A stretch of 58,241 nt of DNA. It comes from Pseudomonadota bacterium (lineage in GTDB: Bacteria; Pseudomonadota; Alphaproteobacteria; Rhizobiales; Xanthobacteraceae). Location of the stretch: NCBI GenBank assembly GCA_018240595.1, contig JAFEFL010000028.1, positions 1-58,241 on the forward strand. Direction: 5' to 3'. Every line of letters starts with the position of its first letter. Position 1 is the first letter of the stretch. The notes below the pieces were generated by a model. The model did not search any database. It saw only the letters and a list, made by a program, of their open reading frames with translations, and was not told where the DNA came from. The translations under genes were made by a program, and so were the position numbers. Of the stretch, positions 45,558 through 54,764 are shown piece by piece.

Positions 45558-46796
45558 ATGGTGTTCGCACAAGGGCCGCTGCGCCTGCTCACGGCGTTTG
45601 GCATGGTGGTTCTGCCGGTGGCCGTAATGGCCCAGACCTTCGAAGCACCGCCGTCCTTTAACGCAGCGCAGATCAAGGGGATCGACCGCGTCGGCGACAA
45701 TTACACGGTCCGTTCGCCGGTGCGCAGCGACGGGCTGATGCGCCTTTACGATATCGAGACGCCCTATGGCGAGGTCGCTGCGCAGGGCGACGCCATGGCG
45801 CATATGCGGCTCAACGAGCTCAAGGCGCTGGCCCTCCTGGAGAAGGTTGCCGGCTCCGAAACTTTCGCCAAATCGCTGGTCAATGCCGGGCTCAATCCGA
45901 TCAAATACACTGGGCGCCTGATCACCAATCCGATCGGCACCATCAAGGGCACGTTGTCGGGCATCGGCAGCATGTTCGATCGCATCGGCTCCGGTCTCAA
46001 CAACGCCGGCAAGACGCAAGACAGCGCGATCGGCAGCCTGATCGGCGTCACGAGCGAGCGCCGTACGCTTGCGGCGACTTATGGCGTCGATCCGTACACC
46101 GATTTCCCGCCGCTCGATGCCAAGCTCAAGCAACTGTCCGAAGCCGCGGCGCTCGGCGGGCTCGCCGTGACCGGAGCGCTGATCGCGGTGCCGGGCGCGG
46201 CCGGCATCGTTGCCACCAATCTGTCGACCGCCAACAAGCTCAACAACATGTCGATCGAGGATCTGGCGCGGCAATACAGCGCGGCGCAGATCCTCGATCT
46301 CAACCGCAAGAAGCTCACCGAGATGGGCGTCTCGGCGGAACTGACCGAGAGCCTGCTCGCCAACCGCAACTACACGCCGATCGATATGGCGGCGATGGTC
46401 GCGGCCATCGACAACATGAAGACGGTGCGCGGCCGCGCGGTGTTCTTCGACGCGGCGGCGGCCGCCGACGAGCGCTCCAACGCCTATTTCATGCGCCGCC
46501 AGGCCGAGTTGCTGGCGGCCGAATACCGGCGGCACGGCAACTTCGAACACATCGTTACGCTCGGCGGCCTGCCGTTCCTCGTCGCCAAGGACGGCCGCTT
46601 CGTGACGGTGGCGCCGATCGACGCGCTGTCCTGGACGCAACAGAGCGCGGCGCGGTTCGAAGCTTTCACCAAGGCGCGCAGTCAACTGGTGGCGAAGTCG
46701 ACCGGCGAGATCCGCATCACCGGGCAGGCGACACCGCTCGCCAGGAAGCAGCTCAAGACCCTGGGCTGGACCGTGGTGGAGAACCAGCGGGGCTGA
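45558..46796 (+). CDS. Exported hypothetical protein (412 residues)
   Basis: A large protein with a signal peptide (LRLLTAFGMVVLPVAVMA, cleaved near AQTF). A Gly/Ser-rich segment of low charge follows near residues 115-155. A hydrophobic, Gly/Ala-rich segment near 205-235 (ALGGLAVTGALIAVPGAAG) could insert in a membrane. The C-terminal half is helical and charged. The ATG at 45558 follows AAGGGA. It stands alone between ruvX (divergent) and gatC. I do not recognise a characterised domain. Confidence 0.72.
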   Translation: MVFAQGPLRLLTAFGMVVLPVAVMAQTFEAPPSFNAAQIKGIDRVGDNYTVRSPVRSDGLMRLYDIETPYGEVAAQGDAMAHMRLNELKALALLEKVAGSETFAKSLVNAGLNPIKYTGRLITNPIGTIKGTLSGIGSMFDRIGSGLNNAGKTQDSAIGSLIGVTSERRTLAATYGVDPYTDFPPLDAKLKQLSEAAALGGLAVTGALIAVPGAAGIVATNLSTANKLNNMSIEDLARQYSAAQILDLNRKKLTEMGVSAELTESLLANRNYTPIDMAAMVAAIDNMKTVRGRAVFFDAAAAADERSNAYFMRRQAELLAAEYRRHGNFEHIVTLGGLPFLVAKDGRFVTVAPIDALSWTQQSAARFEAFTKARSQLVAKSTGEIRITGQATPLARKQLKTLGWTVVENQRG

Positions 46797-46928
46797 CTGG
46801 CGGCCGAACGGCTGTGAGGGCGGCGGTTGCCGCCAATTCGGCGGCTCTGCTATACGCGGGCGGTGCCGCTTCGGCGGCGCCGCGCCCCCGAACCGCCCCG
46901 AACCGCCAGAAAAAGCGTAGCGATTTCA

Positions 46929-47216
46929 ATGTCCGTTGATGCCGCCACCGTCCGCCGTATCGCCCGTCTCGCCCGCATTGCGGTCAAGGATGACGAGGTC
47001 GAGCATCTTCAAGGCGAACTCAACGCCATCCTGGCTTTCGTCGAGCAGCTCGGCGAGGTGAATGTCGAGGGCGTCGAGCCGATGACCTCGGTAACGCCGA
47101 TGGCGATGAAGAGCCGGACGGACGCCGTCACCGACGGTAACGATCCGGACGCGGTGCTGTCGAACGCGCCGCAGAGCGAAGACGGATTTTACCTCGTGCC
47201 GAAGGTGATCGAGTAG
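46929..47216 (+). CDS. gatC: Glu/Asp-tRNA amidotransferase subunit C
   Basis: The 95-residue GatC stabilises the GatA-GatB heterodimer that amidates Glu-tRNA(Gln) and Asp-tRNA(Asn). The start [17 protein letters not shown], a helical core with [11 protein letters not shown], and a C-terminal [14 protein letters not shown] are all typical. The ATG at 46929 is the family start. It is the first gene of an expanded gat cluster. Confidence 0.95.
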   Translation: MSVDAATVRRIARLARIAVKDDEVEHLQGELNAILAFVEQLGEVNVEGVEPMTSVTPMAMKSRTDAVTDGNDPDAVLSNAPQSEDGFYLVPKVIE

Positions 47217-47456
47217 ATGTGCCTGGCCTGCGAGCAGAGCGACATGGAGATGCGCTGGGAGATGATCAACATCATCTCGCTGGGCAAGCTGCCGGACGGC
47301 CACACCGCCGACGACCTGCGCGCCATGGGATTGCCGGTGCCCGGCGAGCTTTTTCGCGAGACGCAAGCCGACGGCAGCATCCTCATTCGCCAGCGCTCGC
47401 CGCAAGAAATCGCGGCGCTGAACAACAAGTCCTTTGAGTGCGACAGCCCGAAATGA
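47217..47456 (+). CDS. Small CxxC protein between gatC and gatA
   Basis: A 79-residue protein that starts on the base after the gatC stop codon and ends overlapping the gatA start (ATGA). It is thus translationally coupled to both. It begins MCLACEQSD, with a CxxC pair, and has one more Cys near the end (FECDSP). A mid-region with [20 protein letters not shown] looks folded. No signal peptide. I do not recognise a family. Position and coupling suggest a partner or regulator of the amidotransferase, but this is only inferred. Confidence 0.72.
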   Translation: MCLACEQSDMEMRWEMINIISLGKLPDGHTADDLRAMGLPVPGELFRETQADGSILIRQRSPQEIAALNNKSFECDSPK

Positions 47457-48928
47457 CCGAACTGACCACCTTGACGCTCGCCGAGGCGCGCGACCGCCTG
47501 CGCAAGAAAGACCTGAGCTCGGCCGAGCTCACGGCCGCGCATCTGGCCGCGATGGAGAAGGCGCGGGCGCTGAACGCCTTCGTGCTCGAGACGCCGGAGC
47601 AGGCGGCCGCGATGGCGAAGGCGTCCGACGCGCGCATCGCCAGGGGCGACGCGGGCCCGCTCGAAGGCATTCCGCTGGCGATCAAGGATCTGTTTTGCAC
47701 CAAGGGCGTGCGCACCACGGCCTGCTCGCACATCCTCGACAATTTCGTGCCGACCTATGAATCGACGGTGACGTCGCAGCTCTGGCGCGACGGCGCGGTG
47801 ATGCTCGGCAAGACCAACAATGACGAGTTCGCCATGGGCTCGTCCAACGAGACCTCGTATTTCGGCCCGGTGCAATCGCCGTGGCGGCGCGAAGGCTCGA
47901 ACACGCCGCTGGTGCCGGGCGGTTCATCGGGCGGTTCGGCCGCCGCGGTCGCCGCGCAGCTTTGTCTCGGCGCCACCGCCACCGACACCGGTGGCTCGAT
48001 CCGCCAGCCGGCGGCCTTCACCGGCACCGTCGGCATCAAGCCGACCTATGGCCGCTGCTCGCGCTGGGGCATCGTGGCGTTTGCCTCCTCGCTCGATCAG
48101 GCGGGACCGATGGCCAAGACGGTGCGCGATGCCGCCATCATGCTGCGCTCGATGGCCGGGCCCGATGCGAAGGACACGACCTGCGTCGATCTGCCGGTGC
48201 CGGATTACGAAGCCGCGGTCGGCCGCTCGGTGAAGGGCCTGCGCATCGGCATCCCGAATGAGTACCGGTTAGAGGGCATGCCGGCCGAGATCGAGAAGAT
48301 CTGGCAACAGGGCTGCGCGTGGCTCAAAAGCGCCGGCGCCGAGCTGGTCGACGTGTCGCTGCCGCACACCAAATACGCGCTGCCGGCTTATTACATCGTC
48401 GCGCCGGCGGAGGCCTCGTCGAACCTCGCGCGCTATGACGGTGTGCGCTACGGCCTGCGCGTTCCCGGCAAAGACATCACCGACATGTACGAGCAGACGC
48501 GCGCCGAAGGCTTCGGCGGCGAGGTGCGCCGCCGCGTCATGATCGGCACTTACGTGCTGTCGGCCGGCTATTACGACGCCTATTACCTGCGGGCGCAGAA
48601 AGTGCGCACGCTGATCAAGCGCGACTTCGAACAGTGCTTCGCGCAAGGCGTCCACGCCATGCTGACGCCGGCGACGCCGTCGGCTTCGTTCGGCATCGGC
48701 GAGAAGGGCGGCGCCGATCCGGTCGAGATGTATCTCAACGACGTCTTCACGGTGACGGTGAACATGGCCGGCCTGCCGGGCATTGCCGTGCCCGCCGGCG
48801 CCGACGCGCAGGGCCTGCCGCTCGGCCTGCAACTGATCGGCCGTCCGTTCGATGAAGAGACGCTGTTCGCGCTCGGCGAGGTGATCGAGCAGGCGGCGGG
48901 CCGTTTCGTCGCGCAACCGTGGTGGTAA
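47453..48928 (+). CDS. gatA: Glu/Asp-tRNA amidotransferase subunit A
   Basis: A 491-residue amidase that releases ammonia from glutamine for GatB. The Ser-cisSer-Lys triad is visible: Lys in [12 protein letters not shown] (about 78), the cis-Ser in [13 protein letters not shown], and the nucleophile in [14 protein letters not shown] chose the ATG at 47453, which overlaps the preceding stop (ATGA). Two small NTF2-like genes lie between it and gatB, which is unusual for this operon. Confidence 0.97.
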   Translation: MTELTTLTLAEARDRLRKKDLSSAELTAAHLAAMEKARALNAFVLETPEQAAAMAKASDARIARGDAGPLEGIPLAIKDLFCTKGVRTTACSHILDNFVPTYESTVTSQLWRDGAVMLGKTNNDEFAMGSSNETSYFGPVQSPWRREGSNTPLVPGGSSGGSAAAVAAQLCLGATATDTGGSIRQPAAFTGTVGIKPTYGRCSRWGIVAFASSLDQAGPMAKTVRDAAIMLRSMAGPDAKDTTCVDLPVPDYEAAVGRSVKGLRIGIPNEYRLEGMPAEIEKIWQQGCAWLKSAGAELVDVSLPHTKYALPAYYIVAPAEASSNLARYDGVRYGLRVPGKDITDMYEQTRAEGFGGEVRRRVMIGTYVLSAGYYDAYYLRAQKVRTLIKRDFEQCFAQGVHAMLTPATPSASFGIGEKGGADPVEMYLNDVFTVTVNMAGLPGIAVPAGADAQGLPLGLQLIGRPFDEETLFALGEVIEQAAGRFVAQPWW

Positions 48929-49071
48929 ACGCTGGCGCCGGCGCCCTTGGCGGCGCCCGCCATGTTAACCTAAGCTCGAATTCAGCATGCGATTGCGGCC
49001 GCGGCGGCTTCACGCTGCAACCGCGACGCGGTAACTGCGCGTCGGCCACACTTGTAGCGGGGGCTGCTGCA

Positions 49072-49542
49072 ATGACAGAAGCGACGCGTGCTGCCATCGA
49101 CGATATTATCGACGCCTTCCGCTGCGGCGATCATGCGCGGCTGGCAGACCGATATGATGACGATATCGAGTGGCAGCTCCATGCGCCGATATCGGTGTTT
49201 CCGTTCGCCGGCATAAGGCGCGGCAAGAACGCCGTGCTGGCAAGCCTGCTCGGCGTTTACCGCGACTTTCAGATCGCCGGCTACGATATCGCGCTGATCA
49301 TGGTCGACGGCGATCGCGCCGCGACGATTTCCGACGTCCGCGTCATCCAGCGCTCGACCGGGCGCGTCATCGTTTCGCACCTCGCCAGTTTTCATCGCTT
49401 TCGCGACGGCAAGCTGATCGAGTATCGCGGCTTCTCCGACACTTTCGATACGGCCGGCCAGGCGCTCGGCCGCGAGCTGGACGACTGGGTCCCGCAGGAG
49501 CGGTCGATCAGCCCCTGGATGCCGAAGCCGGATCGCGGCTGA
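49072..49542 (+). CDS. NTF2-like (SnoaL-type) protein, copy 1
   Basis: A 156-residue protein of the NTF2/SnoaL cone-fold superfamily, with no signal peptide. The pattern FRCGDHARLADRYDDDIEW, then SVFPFAGIRRGK, and FHRFRDGKLIEYRGFSDT is typical of small ligand-binding or isomerase members. The ATG at 49072 fits the family; the longer frame overlaps the gatA end. It is a tandem paralogue of the next gene. The substrate is unknown. Confidence 0.83.
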   Translation: MTEATRAAIDDIIDAFRCGDHARLADRYDDDIEWQLHAPISVFPFAGIRRGKNAVLASLLGVYRDFQIAGYDIALIMVDGDRAATISDVRVIQRSTGRVIVSHLASFHRFRDGKLIEYRGFSDTFDTAGQALGRELDDWVPQERSISPWMPKPDRG

Positions 49543-49656
49543 CGTCCGATTTCGTGTTTTTTTCAAGAATGCAACTACGGGGTGCCGTGAGAAGCGCTGG
49601 CGCCGGCGTGGCGGCGTTGTAAGCTTGTCCGGCAACTAGTCGGGGGCACGACGGCA

Positions 49657-50106
49657 ATGCCACTCCAGCCAACCGAACTAGCGTCGCAGAACACGGCGCA
49701 AACCCGCACGGCGCTTGCCAATCTGCTCGGCGCTTTCACCGGCGGCGATCGCGAACGGCTGGCGGCCTGCTACGACGACGATGTCGACTGGCTGTTCCTG
49801 GCGCCGGCATCGGTCTTTCCTTTCGCCGGCACGCGGCGGGGCAAAGCGGAGGTCTTCCGAGGCTTCGAGGTCCTGTTCCAGAGCTACCGCATCACCGAAT
49901 ACTACGTCGAAGCGATGCTGGTCGATGGCGACTGGGCCTCAACCTATTCCGTCGGCCAAATGCTTCAACTGGCGACGCAGCGCACGATCCGCATCCGTAC
50001 CGGTAACTTCTATCGCTTCCGCGACGGCAAGGTCGCCGAATATCGGGGCTTTACCGACAGCCTGGACATTGTCGAGCAGGTGCTGGGCCGCGAACTCGAT
50101 TTCTAG
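49657..50106 (+). CDS. NTF2-like (SnoaL-type) protein, copy 2
   Basis: A 149-residue paralogue of the gene before it. Shared segments include YDDDVDW, SVFPFAGTRRGK, FYRFRDGKVAEYRGFTDS and a C-terminal VLGREL. The sequences differ across the pocket-lining strands, so the ligand may differ. The gene sits 48 bases before gatB, probably in the same transcript. Confidence 0.83.
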   Translation: MPLQPTELASQNTAQTRTALANLLGAFTGGDRERLAACYDDDVDWLFLAPASVFPFAGTRRGKAEVFRGFEVLFQSYRITEYYVEAMLVDGDWASTYSVGQMLQLATQRTIRIRTGNFYRFRDGKVAEYRGFTDSLDIVEQVLGRELDF

Positions 50107-50154
50107 CCGGTCCGAGCGGCCATCTTGCTCGTCCCGCGCGCGGCGGGTACGGGT

Positions 50155-51630
50155 ATGGCCATGAACGTGCAGCAGAAGCCCTCCAAACTCATCAAAGGCG
50201 CGACCGGCGACTGGGAAGTCGTCATCGGCATGGAAGTCCATGCCCAGGTCTCGTCCAGGTCCAAGCTGTTCTCGGGCGCCTCGACCGAGTTCGGCGGCGC
50301 CCCGAACAGCCATGTGTCGCTGGTCGATGCCGCCATGCCCGGCATGCTGCCGGTGATCAACGAGGAATGCGTCCGCCAGGCGGTGCGCACCGGTCTCGGC
50401 CTCAAGGCCAGGATCAACCGGCGCTCGGTGTTCGACCGCAAGAACTATTTCTACCCCGACCTGCCGCAGGGCTATCAGATCAGCCAGTACAAGCAGCCGG
50501 TCGTCGGCGAAGGCGAGGTCGTCGTCGATCTCGACAGCGGCGAGGCGGTGACCGTCGGCATCGAGCGCCTGCATCTCGAGCAGGACGCCGGCAAGAGCGT
50601 TCACGACCGCCACGCCACTTCGTCGGCGGTCGATCTCAACCGTTCCGGCGTCGCGCTGATGGAGATCGTGTCCAAGCCCGACCTGCGCTCGTCGGAGGAG
50701 GCGATGGCGTTCCTGACCAAGCTGCGGTCGATCCTGCGCTATCTCGGCACCTGCGACGGCGACATGGAGAAGGGTTCGCTGCGCGCCGACGTCAACGTCT
50801 CGGTGCGGCGTCCCGGCGAGGCGTTCGGCACGCGCTGCGAGATCAAGAATATGAACTCGATCCGCTTCATCGGCCAGGCGATCGAGCACGAGGCGCGCCG
50901 ACAGATCGAGATCATCGAGGACGGCGGTGTCATCGACCAGGAAACCCGGCTGTTCGACCCGGGCCGGGGCGAGACACGCTCGATGCGGTCGAAGGAAGAG
51001 GCACATGACTACCGCTATTTCCCGGATCCGGACCTGCTGCCGCTGGAACTGAGCGAGGAGATGGTCGGTTCGCTGCAAGCGGCGCTGCCTGAACTGCCCG
51101 ACGAGAAGAAGGCGCGCTTCATGCGCGAGCTGGGCCTGTCGGCCTACGACGCGGGCCATCTGGTGGCAGAGCGGGAAACCGCCGACTACTTCGAAGCGGT
51201 GGCGAACGGTCGCGACGCCAAGCTTGCCGCCAACTGGGTGATCAACGAACTCAGCGGGCGTCTCAACAAGGAAGGGCAGACCGTCGCGTCGTCGCCGGTG
51301 TCGGCGGCGCAACTCGGCGGTATCCTCGACCTGATCGGCGACAAGACGATTTCCGGCAAGATCGCCAAGGACTTGTTCGAGATCGTCTGGACCGAAGGCG
51401 GCGATCCGCGTGAGGTGGTGAAGGCGCGCGGCATGGCGCAGGTGACCGATCTTTCCGCTATCGGTGGCATCGTCGACGACCTCATCGCTAAAAATCCGGA
51501 CAAGGTCGAACAGGCCAAGGCCAATCCGAAGGCAATGATGTGGTTTGTCGGTCAGGTGATGAAGGCCTCGGGCGGTAAGGCGAGCCCGCAGGCGGTTAAC
51601 GACATCCTAAAAACGAAGCTCGGTTTGTGA
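50155..51630 (+). CDS. gatB: Glu/Asp-tRNA amidotransferase subunit B
   Basis: A 491-residue subunit that binds and phosphorylates the mischarged t[20 protein letters not shown] near the start, [22 protein letters not shown] and the [17 protein letters not shown] segment are all diagnostic. A C-terminal YqeY-like helical domain covers the last 150 or so residues. The ATG at 50155 (or 50161) is preferred to the TTG at 50125. It is the last gene of the gat cluster. Confidence 0.97.
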   Translation: MAMNVQQKPSKLIKGATGDWEVVIGMEVHAQVSSRSKLFSGASTEFGGAPNSHVSLVDAAMPGMLPVINEECVRQAVRTGLGLKARINRRSVFDRKNYFYPDLPQGYQISQYKQPVVGEGEVVVDLDSGEAVTVGIERLHLEQDAGKSVHDRHATSSAVDLNRSGVALMEIVSKPDLRSSEEAMAFLTKLRSILRYLGTCDGDMEKGSLRADVNVSVRRPGEAFGTRCEIKNMNSIRFIGQAIEHEARRQIEIIEDGGVIDQETRLFDPGRGETRSMRSKEEAHDYRYFPDPDLLPLELSEEMVGSLQAALPELPDEKKARFMRELGLSAYDAGHLVAERETADYFEAVANGRDAKLAANWVINELSGRLNKEGQTVASSPVSAAQLGGILDLIGDKTISGKIAKDLFEIVWTEGGDPREVVKARGMAQVTDLSAIGGIVDDLIAKNPDKVEQAKANPKAMMWFVGQVMKASGGKASPQAVNDILKTKLGL

Positions 51631-52237
51631 CGCAAAGCGGTTGATGCGCGCGCCGATCGTCCGTGCGCGCGTCGCACCGCGCTGCATCCAAAAACGCGCG
51701 TCGATGTCGCGAACGGCGCTCGCGGCATGGCACACGACCGCGTTCGATGCGTCCGATGCCCGCGCGCGGTCCCACGCCGGCGCGAATCACCGGACCCCGA
51801 TTCGCTCGTTTTTGATCGGTTTGGGCTTGTCGATACCGTTGCGCGGGCGTTTTCGATGAAATTTTTTTCACAGCGCGACGGCGGCGTCGGCGCGCGTCCG
51901 CAAGCGCATTCCGAAGCGCGTCGCACGCAAAAATATTTTTCCGTGGACAGAAACGTCGCGTTTGATCGGCGCGCAAAAAGTCCTTATTTCATCGAGATTT
52001 TTTGCATCGGCGCGCTTGAGGTCTCGTGTTGCTGCTTGCTTGGCGATGCGCGCTTTGCGGCGCCGCTGTTGCCGCTCACGATCGCGCGGTTACGCAGCGC
52101 CGTCGGTATGGTTACGCACACAAAATGATCAAGTTACTGTTTTTTTCATTGCGCTGGTGTAAACCAAATATGGTGCAGGTCGATCCCCGACCGCACTAAT
52201 GCGACACCCGCCATTCTATATGGCTAGGAGGGCAGCA
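51631..52237. other. 607-base noncoding region of unusual composition
   Basis: No ORF here has a ribosome-binding site or family character. The stretch alternates CpG-rich runs (many CGCG) with short A or T tracts of 4 to 7 bases, about every 40 to 60 bases between 51690 and 52010. This is unlike the neighbouring intergenic DNA. Close to the next gene, a hairpin (GTGC-GGTCG, 52173-52182, with CGACC-GCAC, 52188-52196) lies about 42 bases before the ATG. It may be curved DNA, a long leader or an RNA gene. Confidence 0.5.
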
Positions 52238-52306
52238 ATGGCTAAACGTAAGAAGAAGGCAGTGAAGGCGGCGAAGAAGACCAAGAAGCGCAAGAAGAAG
52301 CTCTAG
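52238..52306 (+). CDS. 22-residue lysine-rich peptide
   Basis: A tiny ORF, too short for the usual gene finders. It reads MAKRKKKAVKAAKK, then TKKRKKKL. Fifteen of 22 residues are Lys or Arg and the rest are mostly Ala. AGGAGGG stands 6 bases before the ATG, the best ribosome-binding site in the neighbourhood. The composition resembles the tails of bacterial histone H1-like proteins, so nucleic-acid binding is a reasonable guess. A long hairpin follows 125 bases on. It could also be a remnant of a longer H1-like protein. Confidence 0.65.
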   Translation: MAKRKKKAVKAAKKTKKRKKKL

Positions 52307-52431
52307 GTCTAACGCCACTTCCCGGTCTTCGGCGTTCACGCGTTGAGGACCGCGTCATTAGGGAGCCGGTGTGCTTCAGGTGCGATAGCGCAAGCAGTCG
52401 TTTTCCAGGGCACCCGGTTCCGGTGACATCA

Positions 52432-52470
52432 GAGGGCGTCGGCGAGACATCATGTCTCACCGACGCCCTC
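52432..52470. terminator. Long hairpin between convergent genes
   Basis: An 18-position stem with one mismatch (52432-52449 with 52453-52470) and a 3-base loop, between the 22-residue peptide gene and the convergent PsiF-like gene. It lacks a real T run on either strand, so it is a possible two-way transcript end or an mRNA 3' stabiliser rather than a textbook terminator. Confidence 0.6.
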
Positions 52471-52518
52471 CGAGTTTGTAGGGGCCGCCACCGCTTCGCG
52501 CGCGGCCGCCGTCGTTCT

Positions 52519-52815
52519 TCAGCCCGCTCCCTTGAGCCGCTTGTTGCACGCGCTCCAGTACTGCGGCCACTTCATTCCCTTTTCGACCTTGCCGGCCGCC
52601 TTGGCTTCTTTCCATTCGGCGGCGCACTTTTTCTGTCGCTCGCGCGCGGCGAGCTGGCCCGGCGTCGGGGTGCGCTTCGGCTTTGCCGTTGTCGTCGCGG
52701 CGGTGGACGTCGTGGTGGTCGCAGTCTGTGCGGCCGCCGGCGCGGCAGCGCCCAGACCGACGGCGACAATGGCTGCCACGATCGCAATCGGCATCCTGGT
52801 CTTGCACTTCAACAT
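52519..52815 (-). CDS. Exported PsiF-like protein
   Basis: A 98-residue protein with a signal peptide (MPIAIVAAIVAVGLGAAA, cleaved near AQTA) and a Thr/Ala-rich linker. One C-terminal module (RQKKCAAEWKEAKAAGK, then YWSACNKRLKG) has two cysteines and resembles the PsiF repeat of phosphate-starvation-inducible proteins. GGAGG precedes the ATG at 52815; the upstream frame is not needed. Phosphate control is not shown by the sequence. Confidence 0.78.
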   Translation of the reverse strand: MLKCKTRMPIAIVAAIVAVGLGAAAPAAAQTATTTTSTAATTTAKPKRTPTPGQLAARERQKKCAAEWKEAKAAGKVEKGMKWPQYWSACNKRLKGAG

Positions 52816-53067
52816 GATGTCCTCCCTGAAACGGCGTCGCCCTCGATCCACATGCGAACGACCCACGCGGACCGCGCTGGCCTTGGCTTGCCGTTGCGCC
52901 CGGCCACAACCCAGAGACGGCATCCTAGCGAACGATGGTTGTGACAGTCCAGTCGCGCAGCGAAAGATTGTGACACGAACGCGTTAGCGCAAACCCCGGT
53001 TGGTTGCGGCTTTTATCCCGCGCGTCCTAGAACGGGAGCCGACGATCTGGGGTTCGGGGGCTGTGAC

Positions 53068-53892
53068 ATGGCGCGTCGTACTCAATTGCGCAGCGGCAAG
53101 AGCAAGGCGCGTGGTGCTCAGCGTGCGACGCGGGCGCCATCGAAGAGTAAAGGTCTTTCGGCATCGCGCGGCGTTGAGCCACGCACGGACGCTAAGGGCG
53201 CAAAGCCGATCGAACTCTATTACTGGCCGACATCAAATGGCTTCAAAATCTCGATCATGCTGGAGGAGTGCCGGCTACCGTACGTGGTCAAGCCGGTGAA
53301 CATTGCGAAGGGCGAACAGTTCGACCCCGGTTTTCTTGCGATCTCCCCGAACAACCGCATTCCGGCGATCGTCGATCCGAACGGGCCGGGAGGACGGCCG
53401 ATCTCTATCTTCGAGTCCGGTGCGATCCTGCAATATCTCGGTCGCAAGACCGGGAAGTTCTATCCCAAGGATGAACGAGGCCGCGCCGAGGTCGATCAGT
53501 GGCTGTTCTGGCAGGTCGGCGGCGTTGGCCCGATGGCGGGACAGGCGAACCACTTCAAGAATTACGCCCGCGAGAACATTCCCTATGCGATCGCGCGCTA
53601 TGTCGATGAAGTGAACCGGCTTTACGGCGTGATGAACAAACGGCTGGCGAACCGTGACTTCATCGCCGGACGCTATTCCATCGCCGACATGGCGCTGATC
53701 GGCTGGGTCAGCGGCTGGGAACGTCAGGGCCAGGACATCGAGCAGTTTCCGCATCTCAAGCGCTGGATCGCGCGGATGAAGGCCCGGCCGGCGGTGGCGC
53801 GGGGGCTCGCGCTCGGGCTGGAACTGCGCCAGGGCGTCGATATGAAGAATCCGAAGGTGCAGGCGGTGCTGTTCGGGCAGCGCGCGCGCTAG
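53068..53892 (+). CDS. Glutathione S-transferase with basic N-terminal extension
   Basis: A 274-residue GST of the Nu-like (YfcG/YghU) class. The thioredoxin-like half begins at about residue 49 with ELYYWPTSNGFKISIMLEE and includes the cis-Pro region NNRIPAIVD and the FESGAILQYLGRK motif. The helical half includes FIAGRYSIADMAL. Ahead of it lie some 47 Lys/Arg/Ser-rich residues not found in the usual family. The ATG at 53068 lacks a strong ribosome-binding site, so a shorter start is possible, but no later Met precedes the domain. It has its own terminator. Confidence 0.9.
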   Translation: MARRTQLRSGKSKARGAQRATRAPSKSKGLSASRGVEPRTDAKGAKPIELYYWPTSNGFKISIMLEECRLPYVVKPVNIAKGEQFDPGFLAISPNNRIPAIVDPNGPGGRPISIFESGAILQYLGRKTGKFYPKDERGRAEVDQWLFWQVGGVGPMAGQANHFKNYARENIPYAIARYVDEVNRLYGVMNKRLANRDFIAGRYSIADMALIGWVSGWERQGQDIEQFPHLKRWIARMKARPAVARGLALGLELRQGVDMKNPKVQAVLFGQRAR

Positions 53893-53915
53893 AGCGAGGA
53901 TATCGGTCGTAAACG

Positions 53916-53948
53916 AAAAAGCCGGCCACGCTGTGCGGCCGGCTTTTT
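53916..53948. terminator. Bidirectional terminator
   Basis: A perfect 12-bp arm pair (53916-53927 with 53937-53948) with A and T runs on its ends, between the GST gene and the convergent DUF2147 gene. The A/T ends make it a working terminator in both directions. Confidence 0.92.
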
Positions 53949-53971
53949 AAGTGAGGCGCGGGGACGCGCGG

Positions 53972-54427
53972 CTAGTCAGCGCGCGTCCAGGTCTGGCTCT
54001 TGCACAGCAGGCCGAGCACGCAGCCCTGCACGCGCATGGCGTTCTCGCTCACCAGCGTCACGTTGGCCTGGTAGGTCTTACCGTCGTCGGCGTTATAGAT
54101 CTGCCCCGACCATTTGTTGTCGCCGCTCGGCTTCATGCCTTGCACGACCTGCACGCCGAGAAGCGGCCGCGCGCGCTTGGCGGCGTCCGAATTATGCTTG
54201 TCGGTCTTCGGCTTTCCCGTCGTCTGATCAATCGGCTCGTTGAGCCAGACGACTTTGCCGCACAATTTGCCGCCGCAGTCGGTAACACGAACTTTGGTAC
54301 CACCGTCGGCCGACAGCCAGGTGCCGGTGACCGGCATTGCCGCCTGCGCCGCGGCTACCATCGTAATACCGAGAAGAGCGGCCACGACCGATGCGGCCGC
54401 GACCATGCTGAAGCGTGGAAAATTCAT
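53972..54427 (-). CDS. Exported DUF2147 protein
   Basis: A 151-residue periplasmic protein. A signal peptide (SMVAAASVVAALLGITMVA, cleaved near AQAA) is followed by the DUF2147 beta-barrel-like domain with TGTWLSADGGTKVRV, CGGKLCGKVVWL and the C-terminal VQGCVLGLLCKSQTWTR. Four cysteines pair well as two disulfides. The ATG at 54427 gives a normal signal peptide; the frame to 54526 is open by chance. The function of the family is unknown. Confidence 0.88.
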   Translation of the reverse strand: MNFPRFSMVAAASVVAALLGITMVAAAQAAMPVTGTWLSADGGTKVRVTDCGGKLCGKVVWLNEPIDQTTGKPKTDKHNSDAAKRARPLLGVQVVQGMKPSGDNKWSGQIYNADDGKTYQANVTLVSENAMRVQGCVLGLLCKSQTWTRAD

Positions 54428-54764
54428 TGCTGCCTTTCGAATTGCCTTATGTCCGTCCCAAAGTATCAGGCCGAGCGAGCCGTCCCCCGGCATCGCGCGA
54501 GTGCCTTTGTCATATAACTGCAACATTGGGAATTGGTTACCCGCGCGGCAATCAAATCGGTTAGCGGATTGTTGCGTCTACCGCGGGAGTGCCAAATTAG
54601 CCCCGTTTTACGGGCATTTTTGCGGCAAAGCGGCGGATTTCCGCCATATTGTTCACCCTCGATTCATGCTGACCCTTAAACTGCTATTCAAATTTTCTCC
54701 CGAAGATCGACCCCAATGCGCGACGTCAAGACCGCGCACAGGGATGCGGATTACGGGAGTCAAC
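54428..54764. other. Divergent intergenic region
   Basis: 337 bases between the DUF2147 gene and the Sel1 gene. AT-richer patches (around 54530-54560 and 54640-54690) could hold the two promoters. ORFs that run through it are the open upstream frames of the flanking genes; I see nothing else. Confidence 0.4.
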
